A stretch of DNA of 9,149 bases from an uncultured Actinomycetes bacterium (GTDB taxonomy: Bacteria > Actinomycetota > Actinomycetes > S36-B12 > UBA5976): the NCBI GenBank assembly GCA_937896305.1, contig CALBND010000061.1:1-9149 (forward strand), given 5' to 3'. The translations under genes were made by a program, and so were the position numbers. The stretch's first letter is position 1. Each line of letters starts with the position of its first letter. Under the pieces are notes generated by a model. That model ran no database searches and was not told the DNA's origin. It was given only the letters and a program-made list of their open reading frames with translations. This document shows positions 1 through 5,729 of the stretch, piece after piece.

Positions 1-470
1 AAATTGATCCTGAAGCTGCGAAAACAATATTGCCTAATAATGCTCGAAGAATAATTAGAGCATTAGAAGTCATTCAATTAACTGGTAAACCTTATAACGC
101 TAAATTACCTGAGTCAGCACCTATTTATGAAGATGTACGAATAGCACTTGATATGCCTAGAGATTTATTAGATGAAAGAATCACCCAACGAGTTCATGAA
201 ATGTTTGAACAAGGCTTAGTCGAAGAAACGACTCTTTTGCAAGACAAAATTCGAGCAGGTAAAACCTCAATCAGGGCTTTGGGATACTCCCAAGTCATTA
301 ATCATCTCGATGGCCATATCTCCTTAAGTCAAGCCAAAGAACAAACCATTGCAGCCACCAAACGCTTTGCTAGAAGACAGCTTTCCTGGTTTAGAAGAGA
401 CCCTAAAATCATTTGGCTTGATGCAACAAGTCCTGAAATTTTTGAAGATTCACTTAGACTGGTTAGATGA
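1..470 (+). CDS. miaA: tRNA dimethylallyltransferase MiaA, C-terminal part
   Basis: The 5' end lies outside the window. The open frame enters at base 3 and reads IDPEAAKTILPNNARRIIRA, so the TTG at 30 is internal and not a start. MiaA transfers a dimethylallyl group from DMAPP to N6 of A37 in tRNAs reading UNN codons. Seen here are the NNARRIIRALEVIQLTG segment typical of the family, the ALGYSQV motif (usually AIGYKE), and near the C-terminus ATKRFARRQLSWFRRDP, matching the conserved T-K/R-x-A-R-R-Q-x-x-W-F-R signature. The N-terminal P-loop is not in view. The TGA stop (468-470) overlaps the ATG of dapF, which indicates translational coupling. About 156 codons are visible, roughly the C-terminal half of a normal MiaA. 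Identification is secure; completeness of the gene cannot be judged. Confidence 0.95.
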   Translation, partial: IDPEAAKTILPNNARRIIRALEVIQLTGKPYNAKLPESAPIYEDVRIALDMPRDLLDERITQRVHEMFEQGLVEETTLLQDKIRAGKTSIRALGYSQVINHLDGHISLSQAKEQTIAATKRFARRQLSWFRRDPKIIWLDATSPEIFEDSLRLVR

Positions 471-1276
471 TGATAGATATTAAATTTATGAAAGGCCATG
501 GCACAAAAAATGATTTCGTGCTCATTCCAGATTTATTAGACGAAATAGAGATAACTCCTGAACAAGTAATCAGAATATGTGATCGAAGCATAGGAATTGG
601 TGCTGATGGAATTTTAAGAATCTCAAAAGATCCGAATAACTTATTTTTTATGGACTATCGAAATGCTGACGGTTCCATCGCAGAAATGTGTGGCAACGGA
701 GCAAGAGTTTTTGCACAATATTTATATTCCCATCATTTAGTTACAAATAAAGAATTTGATTTTCAAACAAGAGCTGGTGTGGTCCATGCCCAAATTCATG
801 ATGACCAAAGTGTCAGTGTGACCACCAAAGAAGCGATTTTAAGGCCAACATTTGTGGAAGTTAGTTTGAATGGCAAGAAATACCAAGCCCAAGGGGTAGA
901 TGCGCCTAATCCTCATGCTGTGAGCTTTGTAGATGACCTAGCAGCAATTGGCTCACTTGAAAAAGCCCCTGAAATTAGTCCAACCACTGAATTTCCTTTA
1001 GGTGTAAACGTTGAATTTGTGAAAACTATTTCACCAGCTCATGTTGCGATGCGAGTACATGAAAGAGGAAGTGGGGAAACACTTTCTTGCGGAACAGGTG
1101 CTTGTGCAGTTGCAGCAGTTGTAAGAGATAGGAGTGATAACAAAATTGACTCAGTCACTATTGATTTACCGGGTGGAACATTAAATATTACTTTTAAAAA
1201 TGGTGAAATGATTATGCGTGGTCCAGCAGTATTGGAAGAAGAAGGAATAATTCCTCCAGAGTGGTTTAGTAACTAG
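467..1276 (+). CDS. dapF: diaminopimelate epimerase DapF
   Basis: This enzyme converts LL- to meso-diaminopimelate, the last precursor step before lysine and the cross-linking residue of peptidoglycan; it is cytosolic and PLP-independent. Both catalytic cysteines are present in their usual settings: Cys75 in EMCGNGAR and Cys208 in SCGTGACAVAAV. The N-terminal KGHGTKNDFV block (residues 9-18), the internal DAPNPHAVSFV block (145-155) and RGSGETLSCGTG (200-211) are all family signatures. The length of 269 aa is normal. The start at 467 overlaps the miaA stop (ATGA). A second ATG at 470 would give a one-residue shorter protein, while ATG 488 would remove part of the first beta strand (IDIKF), so it is unlikely. 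No strong Shine-Dalgarno is visible, consistent with coupling to miaA. Only two bases separate its TAG stop from hflX. Confidence 0.97.
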   Translation: MMIDIKFMKGHGTKNDFVLIPDLLDEIEITPEQVIRICDRSIGIGADGILRISKDPNNLFFMDYRNADGSIAEMCGNGARVFAQYLYSHHLVTNKEFDFQTRAGVVHAQIHDDQSVSVTTKEAILRPTFVEVSLNGKKYQAQGVDAPNPHAVSFVDDLAAIGSLEKAPEISPTTEFPLGVNVEFVKTISPAHVAMRVHERGSGETLSCGTGACAVAAVVRDRSDNKIDSVTIDLPGGTLNITFKNGEMIMRGPAVLEEEGIIPPEWFSN

Positions 1277-1278
1277 TA

Positions 1279-2646
1279 ATGGCAGAAGCTATTAACACTG
1301 GAGAATTAGATTTACAAGACAGAGCAGCCCTAAGACGAGTTGCCTCATTTTCCACTCAACTTCAAGATATTACTGAAGTTGAATATAGAGAAATCCAATT
1401 AGAAAAAGTTGTGTTAGCAGGAGTTTGGACTCAAGGAAGCTGGGAACTTGCAGAAAGATCCCTACATGAATTAGCCCGCTTAGCAGAAACTGCTGGCTCT
1501 GAAGTGTTAGAAGGAGTTATTCAACGACGAGACAATCCTGATCCTTCAACATATCTTGGCTCAGGCAAAGCCCAAGAATTACGAAAAATAGTTGCAGAAA
1601 CTGGTGCAGACACAGTCATTATTGATGGGGAATTAAGTCCTGCTCAATTAATACATTTAGAAGATGTGGTCAAAGTAAAAGTTGTTGATAGAACTTGGTT
1701 GATCTTAGATATTTTTGCTAAGCACGCAAAAAGTCGAGAAGGAAAAACTCAAGTCGCACTAGCCCAAATGCAATACATGTTGCCTCGTTTAAGAGGTTGG
1801 GGAGATGCCCTTAGTAGACAGGCTGCAAGTGGCGCAAGTGTTGGAATTGGAACTCGTGGTCCTGGTGAAACCAAACTTGAAACTGATCGTAGACGAATTC
1901 ATCATCAGATGACAAAGTTAAGAAAAGATTTAAAAGATATGGCACGTTCAAGAGATGTCCAAAGAAATTCTAGAAGAAAAAGTAATGTTGCTTCAGTTGC
2001 CATTGCAGGTTATACAAATGCTGGTAAATCCTCTCTATTGAATCGTTTAACCGGTGCTGGTGTGTTAGTGGAAGATGCTTTATTTGCAACCCTGGATCCT
2101 ACGGTTAGAAAATCACAAACACCTTCGGGAAGAACAATTACGATTGCTGACACTGTAGGTTTTGTCAGACATTTACCGCATCAATTAATTGATGCATTTA
2201 AATCTACTTTAGAAGAAGTTAGTGATGCTGATTTAATTGTGCATGTCATAGATGGAAGTGATGTTGATCCATATGAGCAGTTTAATTCAGTTAGGGAAGT
2301 TTTAACAGAAATAAAAGCACAAGATATTCCAGAAATAATTGCTATTAATAAATGTGATCAAATAGATGATCTTAGAATTAGCGAGCTACAAAGAATTTTT
2401 CCAGAAGGTATCTTAGTTTCAGCCCACACCGGCCTAGGAATTGAAAAACTATTAAAGGTAATAGATGATCGCCTTCCTGATCCAACAGTAGAAGTGATGC
2501 TGACAATTCCATATTCTCGTGGTGATTTGTTAGCAAAAATACATCAAGATGGAAAAGTTATTAGTTCTAATCATTTAGATGATGGAACTCAAATACATGC
2601 ATTTGTTCCTTCGGCTTTAGCTCATTTATTAGAAGAATTAGCTTAA
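1279..2646 (+). CDS. hflX: GTPase HflX
   Basis: HflX is a ribosome-binding GTPase of the Obg-HflX superfamily that splits or rescues stalled 70S ribosomes under stress. The N-terminal HflX domain covers about residues 40-225, including the glycine-rich nucleotide-binding stretch YLGSGKAQEL (92-101), the DRTWLILDIFAKHAKSREGK block (137-156) and GIGTRGPGETKLETDRRRI (189-207). The G domain follows: G1 GYTNAGKS (244-251), G2 FATLDPT (269-275), G3 DTVGF (291-295), G4 NKCD (357-360), G5 SAHTG (381-385). A C-terminal beta-rich tail (about 405-455) closes the protein. The length of 455 aa fits the actinobacterial form, whose N-terminus has the same DRAALRRVA-type segment, supporting the ATG at 1279. 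It sits 2 bases after dapF and 1 base before the next gene, so one transcript is likely. All motifs look intact. Confidence 0.97.
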   Translation: MAEAINTGELDLQDRAALRRVASFSTQLQDITEVEYREIQLEKVVLAGVWTQGSWELAERSLHELARLAETAGSEVLEGVIQRRDNPDPSTYLGSGKAQELRKIVAETGADTVIIDGELSPAQLIHLEDVVKVKVVDRTWLILDIFAKHAKSREGKTQVALAQMQYMLPRLRGWGDALSRQAASGASVGIGTRGPGETKLETDRRRIHHQMTKLRKDLKDMARSRDVQRNSRRKSNVASVAIAGYTNAGKSSLLNRLTGAGVLVEDALFATLDPTVRKSQTPSGRTITIADTVGFVRHLPHQLIDAFKSTLEEVSDADLIVHVIDGSDVDPYEQFNSVREVLTEIKAQDIPEIIAINKCDQIDDLRISELQRIFPEGILVSAHTGLGIEKLLKVIDDRLPDPTVEVMLTIPYSRGDLLAKIHQDGKVISSNHLDDGTQIHAFVPSALAHLLEELA

Positions 2647-2647
2647 A

Positions 2648-3649
2648 ATGCGCGGAAATAAATTATTGCTTTCTAAATTTTTATCGATTTTCTTAACAGT
2701 CGTCGTTTTATGGTTTGTCTTCAGTTGGTTTTTAAAAGATGCCGAGTTAGCCCAAATAGTACAAACAGTTCAAAATTTAAGTCTTATTTCGTTGGCCTTA
2801 ATTATTTTAAGCATAATTTTTAACTTGTGGGTTTTTCAATACCCTTATCTAGTTACAACTCCAGGTTTAACTTTCTGGCAAGCCTTCCTGGTCAGAAATA
2901 CCTCATTTGCTATTAGTAACTCACTTCCAGCAGGAGGAACTATCGGTTTGGGATTGCAATACTCAATGCTTAAATCATTTGGTATCTCCTCACAAGTCGT
3001 TGGATCAACACTTGGTATTTCAAGTGTTTGGAATGGACTTATCGCATTTTTCATGCCAGTCCTTGGCCTGATCGCACTTTTAATGGCTGGTGAAACTTTA
3101 ACTGGACTATGGCAGACAACTATTATTTGTGTAGCAATCTTAATTTTTACTATTTTTGCATTCATAATTGCCTTGAGATCTGATACTGGAGCTAGCAAAG
3201 TAGGATCTTTTTTAAATTCCCTTATAAATCCTGTGCGCAAAATATTCAATAAAACAAGTATTGATGCCCGGGTCTCAATTATTAGTTTCAGAAAACAAGT
3301 TATTGATGTTGTTTTACAAAAATGGAAACAGATAACTTTTACTAATTTTATGGTTCAAATAGGAATGTTTTTAATTTTGCTGGCTTGCGCTGTGGCATTA
3401 AATGTGAGTATCAATCCTCTGTCATTGTTTGCTGTTTTTTGTTTTGGCCGAATTGGAACCTCAATTCCCTTAACTCCTGGCGGGCTTGGCACAACAGATG
3501 TGATCATGGCAACTTTCATGCAAACCTTAGGAGTGCCTGCTGTTTTAAGTGTTTCGGTTGTTTTATTGTGGCGAGGTTTCTTTTTCGTGCCTCAAGTATT
3601 AGCAGGAGCAATCAGCTTTTTTACTTGGCAGTTGAGTCGGGTTCGCTAA
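2648..3649 (+). CDS. polytopic membrane protein, UPF0104 / LPG-synthase TM-like (flippase-like) family
   Basis: This is a 333-residue integral membrane protein with about seven to eight hydrophobic segments; clear ones lie near residues 10-29, 45-66, 128-148, 157-175, 234-254, 256-268 and 300-320. Two conserved polar/glycine motifs match the UPF0104 family (Pfam LPG_synthase_TM, PF03706): SNSLPAGGTIGLGLQY (90-105) and GRIGTSIPLTPGGLGTTD (267-284), followed by LLWRGFFFVPQVLAG. In MprF this kind of domain flips aminoacylated phosphatidylglycerol. Here no aminoacyl-transferase domain is attached, so the substrate is unknown; a lipid or lipid-linked substrate is inference. The start ATG 2648 is one base after the hflX stop, so the gene looks translationally coupled to hflX and is the last gene of the miaA-dapF-hflX operon. 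Family assignment is fairly secure; biochemical function is not. Confidence 0.85.
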   Translation: MRGNKLLLSKFLSIFLTVVVLWFVFSWFLKDAELAQIVQTVQNLSLISLALIILSIIFNLWVFQYPYLVTTPGLTFWQAFLVRNTSFAISNSLPAGGTIGLGLQYSMLKSFGISSQVVGSTLGISSVWNGLIAFFMPVLGLIALLMAGETLTGLWQTTIICVAILIFTIFAFIIALRSDTGASKVGSFLNSLINPVRKIFNKTSIDARVSIISFRKQVIDVVLQKWKQITFTNFMVQIGMFLILLACAVALNVSINPLSLFAVFCFGRIGTSIPLTPGGLGTTDVIMATFMQTLGVPAVLSVSVVLLWRGFFFVPQVLAGAISFFTWQLSRVR

Positions 3650-3656
3650 AGAATCA

Positions 3657-3692
3657 CACACAATTTGTCCTCTGAAATAGGCAAATTTTGTG
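3657..3692 (+). terminator. imperfect hairpin after the miaA-dapF-hflX operon
   Basis: CACACAATTTG (3657-3667) pairs with CAAATTTTGTG (3682-3692) with a single mismatch, and inside it CCT (3669-3671) pairs with AGG (3679-3681) around a 7-base loop. It begins 7 bases after the stop codon of the membrane protein gene. No run of T follows (the next bases are AGGAAAG), so it is not a classical intrinsic terminator; it could be an RNA 3'-end stabiliser, a weak terminator or a Rho-assisted end. Confidence 0.35.
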
Positions 3693-3730
3693 AGGAAAGT
3701 GAACATTAGGTAATAAGAGTCTGGGAAATG

Positions 3731-3758
3731 TTGCAAAGTTCAATTTTTGGTTTATATT
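3731..3758 (+). promoter_or_regulatory. putative sigma-70-type promoter for the Mn riboswitch / gre-like transcript
   Basis: TTGCAA (3731-3736) and TATATT (3753-3758) are separated by 16 bases; TATTTA (3755-3760) would give 18. Transcription would start near 3764-3768, exactly where the riboswitch P1 helix begins. The position match with the aptamer supports the call; the hexamers alone are only moderate. Confidence 0.55.
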
Positions 3759-3767
3759 TATACGTGT

Positions 3768-3871
3768 ACGAGGGGAGTACCCCTACCAACGCGATCGTCG
3801 TCAGCACGAAGTAGCAGTTTACTTCCGGCGCCGCACCAAGTGAATAAAAACTTGGCTGGGAGAGACCTCGG
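3768..3871 (+). promoter_or_regulatory. yybP-ykoY family manganese riboswitch
   Basis: The segment carries the conserved elements of the yybP-ykoY (Mn2+-sensing) aptamer in order. They are GAGGGGAGTA (3770-3779), ATCGTCGTCA (3794-3803) leading into a helix GAAGTA (3808-3813)/TACTTC (3820-3825) directly followed by CGGCG, a variable hairpin CCAAGT (3836-3841)/ACTTGG (3850-3855), and the 3' signature GAGACCTCG (3862-3870). P1 is CGAGG (3769-3773) with CCTCG (3866-3870). The layout parallels the structurally characterised Lactococcus aptamer (GGGGAGTA, CGTCA, CCGG, AAGACC). Known members bind Mn2+ and switch on exporters (MntP, P-type ATPases) or TerC/Alx proteins. Here the gene downstream is a Gre-like factor. 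The pattern match is strong; ligand specificity is inferred from the family. Confidence 0.88.
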
Positions 3872-3911
3872 GAAAACAAATAAACAAAACCGTTTATTTG
3901 CTATACCCGGG
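3867..3911 (+). promoter_or_regulatory. alternative stem that would mask the gre-like gene's ribosome binding site
   Basis: CTCGGG (3867-3872), which includes most of the 3' strand of riboswitch P1, can pair with CCCGGG (3906-3911; five Watson-Crick pairs and one G-T). Inside lies a perfect 9-bp stem CAAATAAAC (3877-3885)/GTTTATTTG (3892-3900) with a 6-base loop. CCCGGG covers the GGG of the GGGAG ribosome binding site. P1 and this stem are mutually exclusive, so ligand-stabilised P1 should free the site: a translational ON switch. No T-run follows, so transcription termination is unlikely. Confidence 0.6.
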
Positions 3912-3913
3912 AG
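3909..3913 (+). promoter_or_regulatory. Shine-Dalgarno GGGAG deciding the ATG 3920 start
   Basis: GGGAG ends 6 bases before ATG 3920, an ideal spacing. The in-frame TTG at 3914 directly abuts it with no spacer, so initiation at 3914 is not credible. Confidence 0.75.
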
Positions 3914-3919
3914 TTGACC

Positions 3920-4387
3920 ATGAAATCTGCTGTTAAAAAAAATAATTCTCTTCCTTTAATACTGACCGAATTTGGCAGAAGTGAATTACAAAAACAAATC
4001 AACGAAATCAGAGAAGTTAAACTTCCAGCCTTGGCTGTGATATTAAATTCACCTGATCGAGATGAGCGAGACTCTGCTGAATTTATTCGACTCACCGATG
4101 AAGCAGGCTCTCTAGAATCTTTAATTTCTGAAGCAGGCAAACCTGATGTGTTGCTCAAAAATGACAAAATTGTTTTAGGGGCATTGGTCAAAATTCAAAC
4201 CAAAAAAGAAACATTTGTGGTTCGAGTGGTGCATCCAAGTGAAGCCCATATAGATGATGAACGCATATCAGCTGAATCACCCTTAGGTGTGGCAATTATG
4301 GGAAACAAAAAAGGTGATCAAGTAACAATTATCGCACCAAGTGGTAATTGGACAGCATTAATCAAAAGTGTGGAGTTGCTACCTTAA
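3920..4387 (+). CDS. GreA/GreB-like transcription elongation factor (secondary-channel protein)
   Basis: The 155-aa protein has the two-part Gre layout. An N-terminal helical hairpin (about residues 14-80) opens with LTEFGRSELQKQINEI, like the GreA LTxxGxxxLxxEL start. A C-terminal FKBP-like domain (about 83-155) includes LGALVKIQ and ends SPLGVAIMGNKKGDQVTI (120-137), matching the GreA SPLGxALLGKKxGDxV block. At the hairpin tip GreA has DLSENAEY; here the aligned residues read DERDSAEF (48-55), keeping acidic residues at both metal-coordinating positions (Asp48, Asp51, the latter replacing Glu). Gre factors insert into the RNA polymerase secondary channel and stimulate cleavage of backtracked RNA; some actinobacterial homologues, such as M. 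tuberculosis Rv3788, are reported to bind polymerase without cleavage activity. Whether this one cleaves or inhibits cannot be told. It is monocistronic, between a Mn riboswitch and a terminator. It may not be the housekeeping GreA. Confidence 0.85.
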   Translation: MKSAVKKNNSLPLILTEFGRSELQKQINEIREVKLPALAVILNSPDRDERDSAEFIRLTDEAGSLESLISEAGKPDVLLKNDKIVLGALVKIQTKKETFVVRVVHPSEAHIDDERISAESPLGVAIMGNKKGDQVTIIAPSGNWTALIKSVELLP

Positions 4388-4425
4388 TCCTCCCTAGTAA
4401 GAGGTGGTAATTCCTGTTAGAGGAT

Positions 4426-4463
4426 AAACCCTGGGTGATAAATATCCCCAGGGTTTAGTTTTT
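4426..4463 (+). terminator. intrinsic terminator of the gre-like gene
   Basis: AAACCCTGGG (4426-4435) and CCCAGGGTTT (4447-4456) form a perfect 10-bp stem with an 11-base loop, followed by AGTTTTT (T-run 4459-4463). It lies about 40 bases after the TAA stop and closes the Mn riboswitch-gre transcript, separating it from the DUF4192 gene. Confidence 0.88.
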
Positions 4464-4518
4464 CCCATTTTAAAAACCAAAAGACAAAATAGTTTCTTAA
4501 ATCATTCACACTGCTGGT

Positions 4519-5526
4519 ATGACAAATACTAAAAAAATTGAAATCACAGGACCCCTTGATTTATTAACCACAATTCCACACTTAATTGGATATGAGCCTG
4601 ATGAAGAATTAATAATCATCGCCCTAAAAGACAAAAGTGACTCAGTCCTTGTCTCCATGGCTTTAGATCTACCAAATCCAGCAGAAACCATTGAAACAGA
4701 ATTTGTGACAAATCTGCAAGAAACTATAACTCGTGCTGGGGCAGAGGGGATTGTGGTGGTTTTTTATGTTAAACAAAACCCAGAACATTACTTAGAATTG
4801 GTGAGCCAATTGCAAATCCTTTTGAACTCAGATATCCATATTCGAGATATTTTGTGGGTAAGTCAAGATCATTGGGCCTCATATATTTGTCAGGATTTAA
4901 CATGTTGCCCTCTAGAGGGAAGAGTTTTAGATAAAACTAAAAATTCACTTGCCCAAGTTGAATTGGTGTTAGCAGGACGCGGGCTACAAGATAAAGGTGA
5001 AATTTCTGCCTGGTTATCTGAATATGAACTTGATGAAGAAATTGAAAGCCAAATTCAAGAGCTACAACTAAAACAACTACAAGCTCAAAAAACTAAAAAA
5101 TATACTCAATGGCAAAAACGAATCTTTAAATATCTGATAAATAATTCACTCACCAGCAAGAAAGCCCAAGCAACCCTTTTATTGGGCTTAAGCGATATCG
5201 CTGTACGAGACGCTTTATTGGCCCACCATATTGAAAAAGCTCAGGAAGGTGCAGATTTACATATTTACTTGGTTGAGTTTGCAAACCAGTGGGCCAAGGT
5301 TGTTAAAAATAGTAGTAAAGATTTTAAATCTGCTATCTGTTGTTGTATCTCAGCTTTCTTATGGCAAGCCGGGGAAGGAGTGCTTGCTAGGAGTGCTTTA
5401 AATACTGCTTTAAGCATTGATCCTTCATATCGGCTAGCCAAACTTTTGGAGAGCAGTTTGGATTCTGGGATGCCCCCCTGGCAATTTAGGGATGCCTTCA
5501 CCAAAATCTCAAACCCCTGGGGTTGA
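4519..5526 (+). CDS. DUF4192 family protein, unknown function
   Basis: The 335-aa protein matches the actinobacterial DUF4192 family (PF13830). The N-terminal block has LLTTIPHLIGYEPDEELIII (15-34), followed by a beta-alpha region with AEGIVVVFYV (75-84). The hallmark CQDLTCCPLEG (124-134) corresponds to the family's C-x-x-x-x-CCPxxG motif, whose clustered cysteines could bind metal (inference). The C-terminal third (about 195-320) is helical and TPR-like in feel: GEGVLARSALNTALSIDPSYRLAKLLE resembles the usual family C-terminus ending in W-FR. A Cys triplet sits at 274-276. Soluble, with no signal peptide or membrane segments. The ATG at 4519 lacks a clear Shine-Dalgarno and the preceding 55 bases show no convincing promoter, so a leaderless start is possible. 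The family has no established function, and neighbours on both sides have their own promoters and terminators. Confidence 0.85.
   Translation: MTNTKKIEITGPLDLLTTIPHLIGYEPDEELIIIALKDKSDSVLVSMALDLPNPAETIETEFVTNLQETITRAGAEGIVVVFYVKQNPEHYLELVSQLQILLNSDIHIRDILWVSQDHWASYICQDLTCCPLEGRVLDKTKNSLAQVELVLAGRGLQDKGEISAWLSEYELDEEIESQIQELQLKQLQAQKTKKYTQWQKRIFKYLINNSLTSKKAQATLLLGLSDIAVRDALLAHHIEKAQEGADLHIYLVEFANQWAKVVKNSSKDFKSAICCCISAFLWQAGEGVLARSALNTALSIDPSYRLAKLLESSLDSGMPPWQFRDAFTKISNPWG
5512..5524 (+). repeat. perfect palindrome at the end of the DUF4192 gene
   Basis: AACCCC-T-GGGGTT lies over the last codons of the DUF4192 gene and the first bases of its stop codon. As RNA it could form a 5-bp hairpin with a CTG loop, followed by a T-rich but interrupted tail (GAGAATCTTTTG), so at best a weak terminator. 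As DNA it overlaps the -35 element of the metY promoter and could instead be a regulator site. Neither is proven. Confidence 0.35.
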
Positions 5527-5551
5527 GAATCTTTTGTTTGTTTAGTAAAGT
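5523..5551 (+). promoter_or_regulatory. putative sigma-70-type promoter of the metY-metX leader
   Basis: TTGAGA (5523-5528, 5 of 6 consensus bases) and TAAAGT (5546-5551, 4 of 6) are separated by 17 bases. The predicted start, about 5557-5560, coincides with the first base pair of the SAM-IV aptamer. The -35 overlaps the stop codon of the DUF4192 gene. Confidence 0.6.
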
Positions 5552-5559
5552 TTTGGACA

Positions 5560-5673
5560 GGTCAAGAGTTTCAGTATCAAGCCCCGGCTAGCTGAACGGC
5601 AACCCTCCACCGCGGTGGGGTGCTCCGGGTGTAGACCAGGTCGATTACAAAGTGTGATCGGCAAGCGCGGGTC
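5560..5673 (+). promoter_or_regulatory. SAM-IV riboswitch
   Basis: The segment matches the actinobacterial SAM-IV class (RF00634) closely. P1 is GGTC (5560-5563)/GACC (5634-5637). P2 contains TTCAG (5570-5574)/CTGAA (5592-5596). The P2 loop CCCGG (5583-5587) pairs with CCGGG (5625-5629), the pseudoknot shared with SAM-I. The core GGCAACCCTCC-ACC-GCGGTGGGG follows. The extra hairpin outside P1 is CGATTAC (5642-5648)/GTGATCG (5654-5660). The tail GGCAAGCGCGGGTC (5660-5673) provides CGCGG (5666-5670), which pairs with P3 loop CCGCG (5610-5614), the second pseudoknot diagnostic of SAM-IV. SAM binding is expected to repress the downstream methionine genes metY and metX, closing a feedback loop on the pathway end product. 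Confidence 0.95.
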
Positions 5674-5675
5674 TT

Positions 5676-5729
5676 ACGCAAATTAAATGAGTGGGACCCC
5701 AAGTACTAAGGGGCACTAATTGCGTTTTT
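5676..5729 (+). terminator. intrinsic terminator coupled to the SAM-IV riboswitch
   Basis: ACGCA (5676-5680)+ATTA (5682-5685) pair with TAAT (5717-5720)+TGCGT (5721-5725), with A5681 bulged. Above an internal loop, GTG (5691-5693) pairs with CAC (5714-5716) and CCCC (5697-5700) with GGGG (5710-5713). TTTTT (5725-5729) follows. It starts three bases after the aptamer. GGGTC (5669-5673), part of which belongs to the second pseudoknot, can instead pair with GACCC (5695-5699) in the terminator upper arm, a candidate antiterminator. SAM would thus favour termination. The stem is interrupted, so strength is uncertain. Confidence 0.65.

Noticed and set aside
30..32. TTG at 30 as a gene start
   Set aside because: The frame is open upstream to the window edge and those residues (DPEAAKTILPNN) are conserved MiaA sequence; the codon is an internal leucine.
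2845..3249. 134-codon open frame on the - strand inside the membrane protein gene
   Set aside because: No recognisable domain or ribosome binding site, and it lies fully antisense to a well-supported family member.
3385..3675. 96-codon open frame in another + frame over the end of the membrane protein gene
   Set aside because: Overlaps conserved coding sequence of the UPF0104 protein; its composition (Cys, Trp, Phe rich) is that of an out-of-frame reading.
3914..3919. TTG at 3914 as start of the Gre-like protein (two residues longer)
   Set aside because: It directly abuts the GGGAG ribosome binding site with no spacing, whereas ATG 3920 has ideal spacing.
3901..4191. 96-codon - strand frame opposite the Gre-like gene
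   Set aside because: Mirror of a clear Gre coding frame; no family features and it runs into the riboswitch platform.
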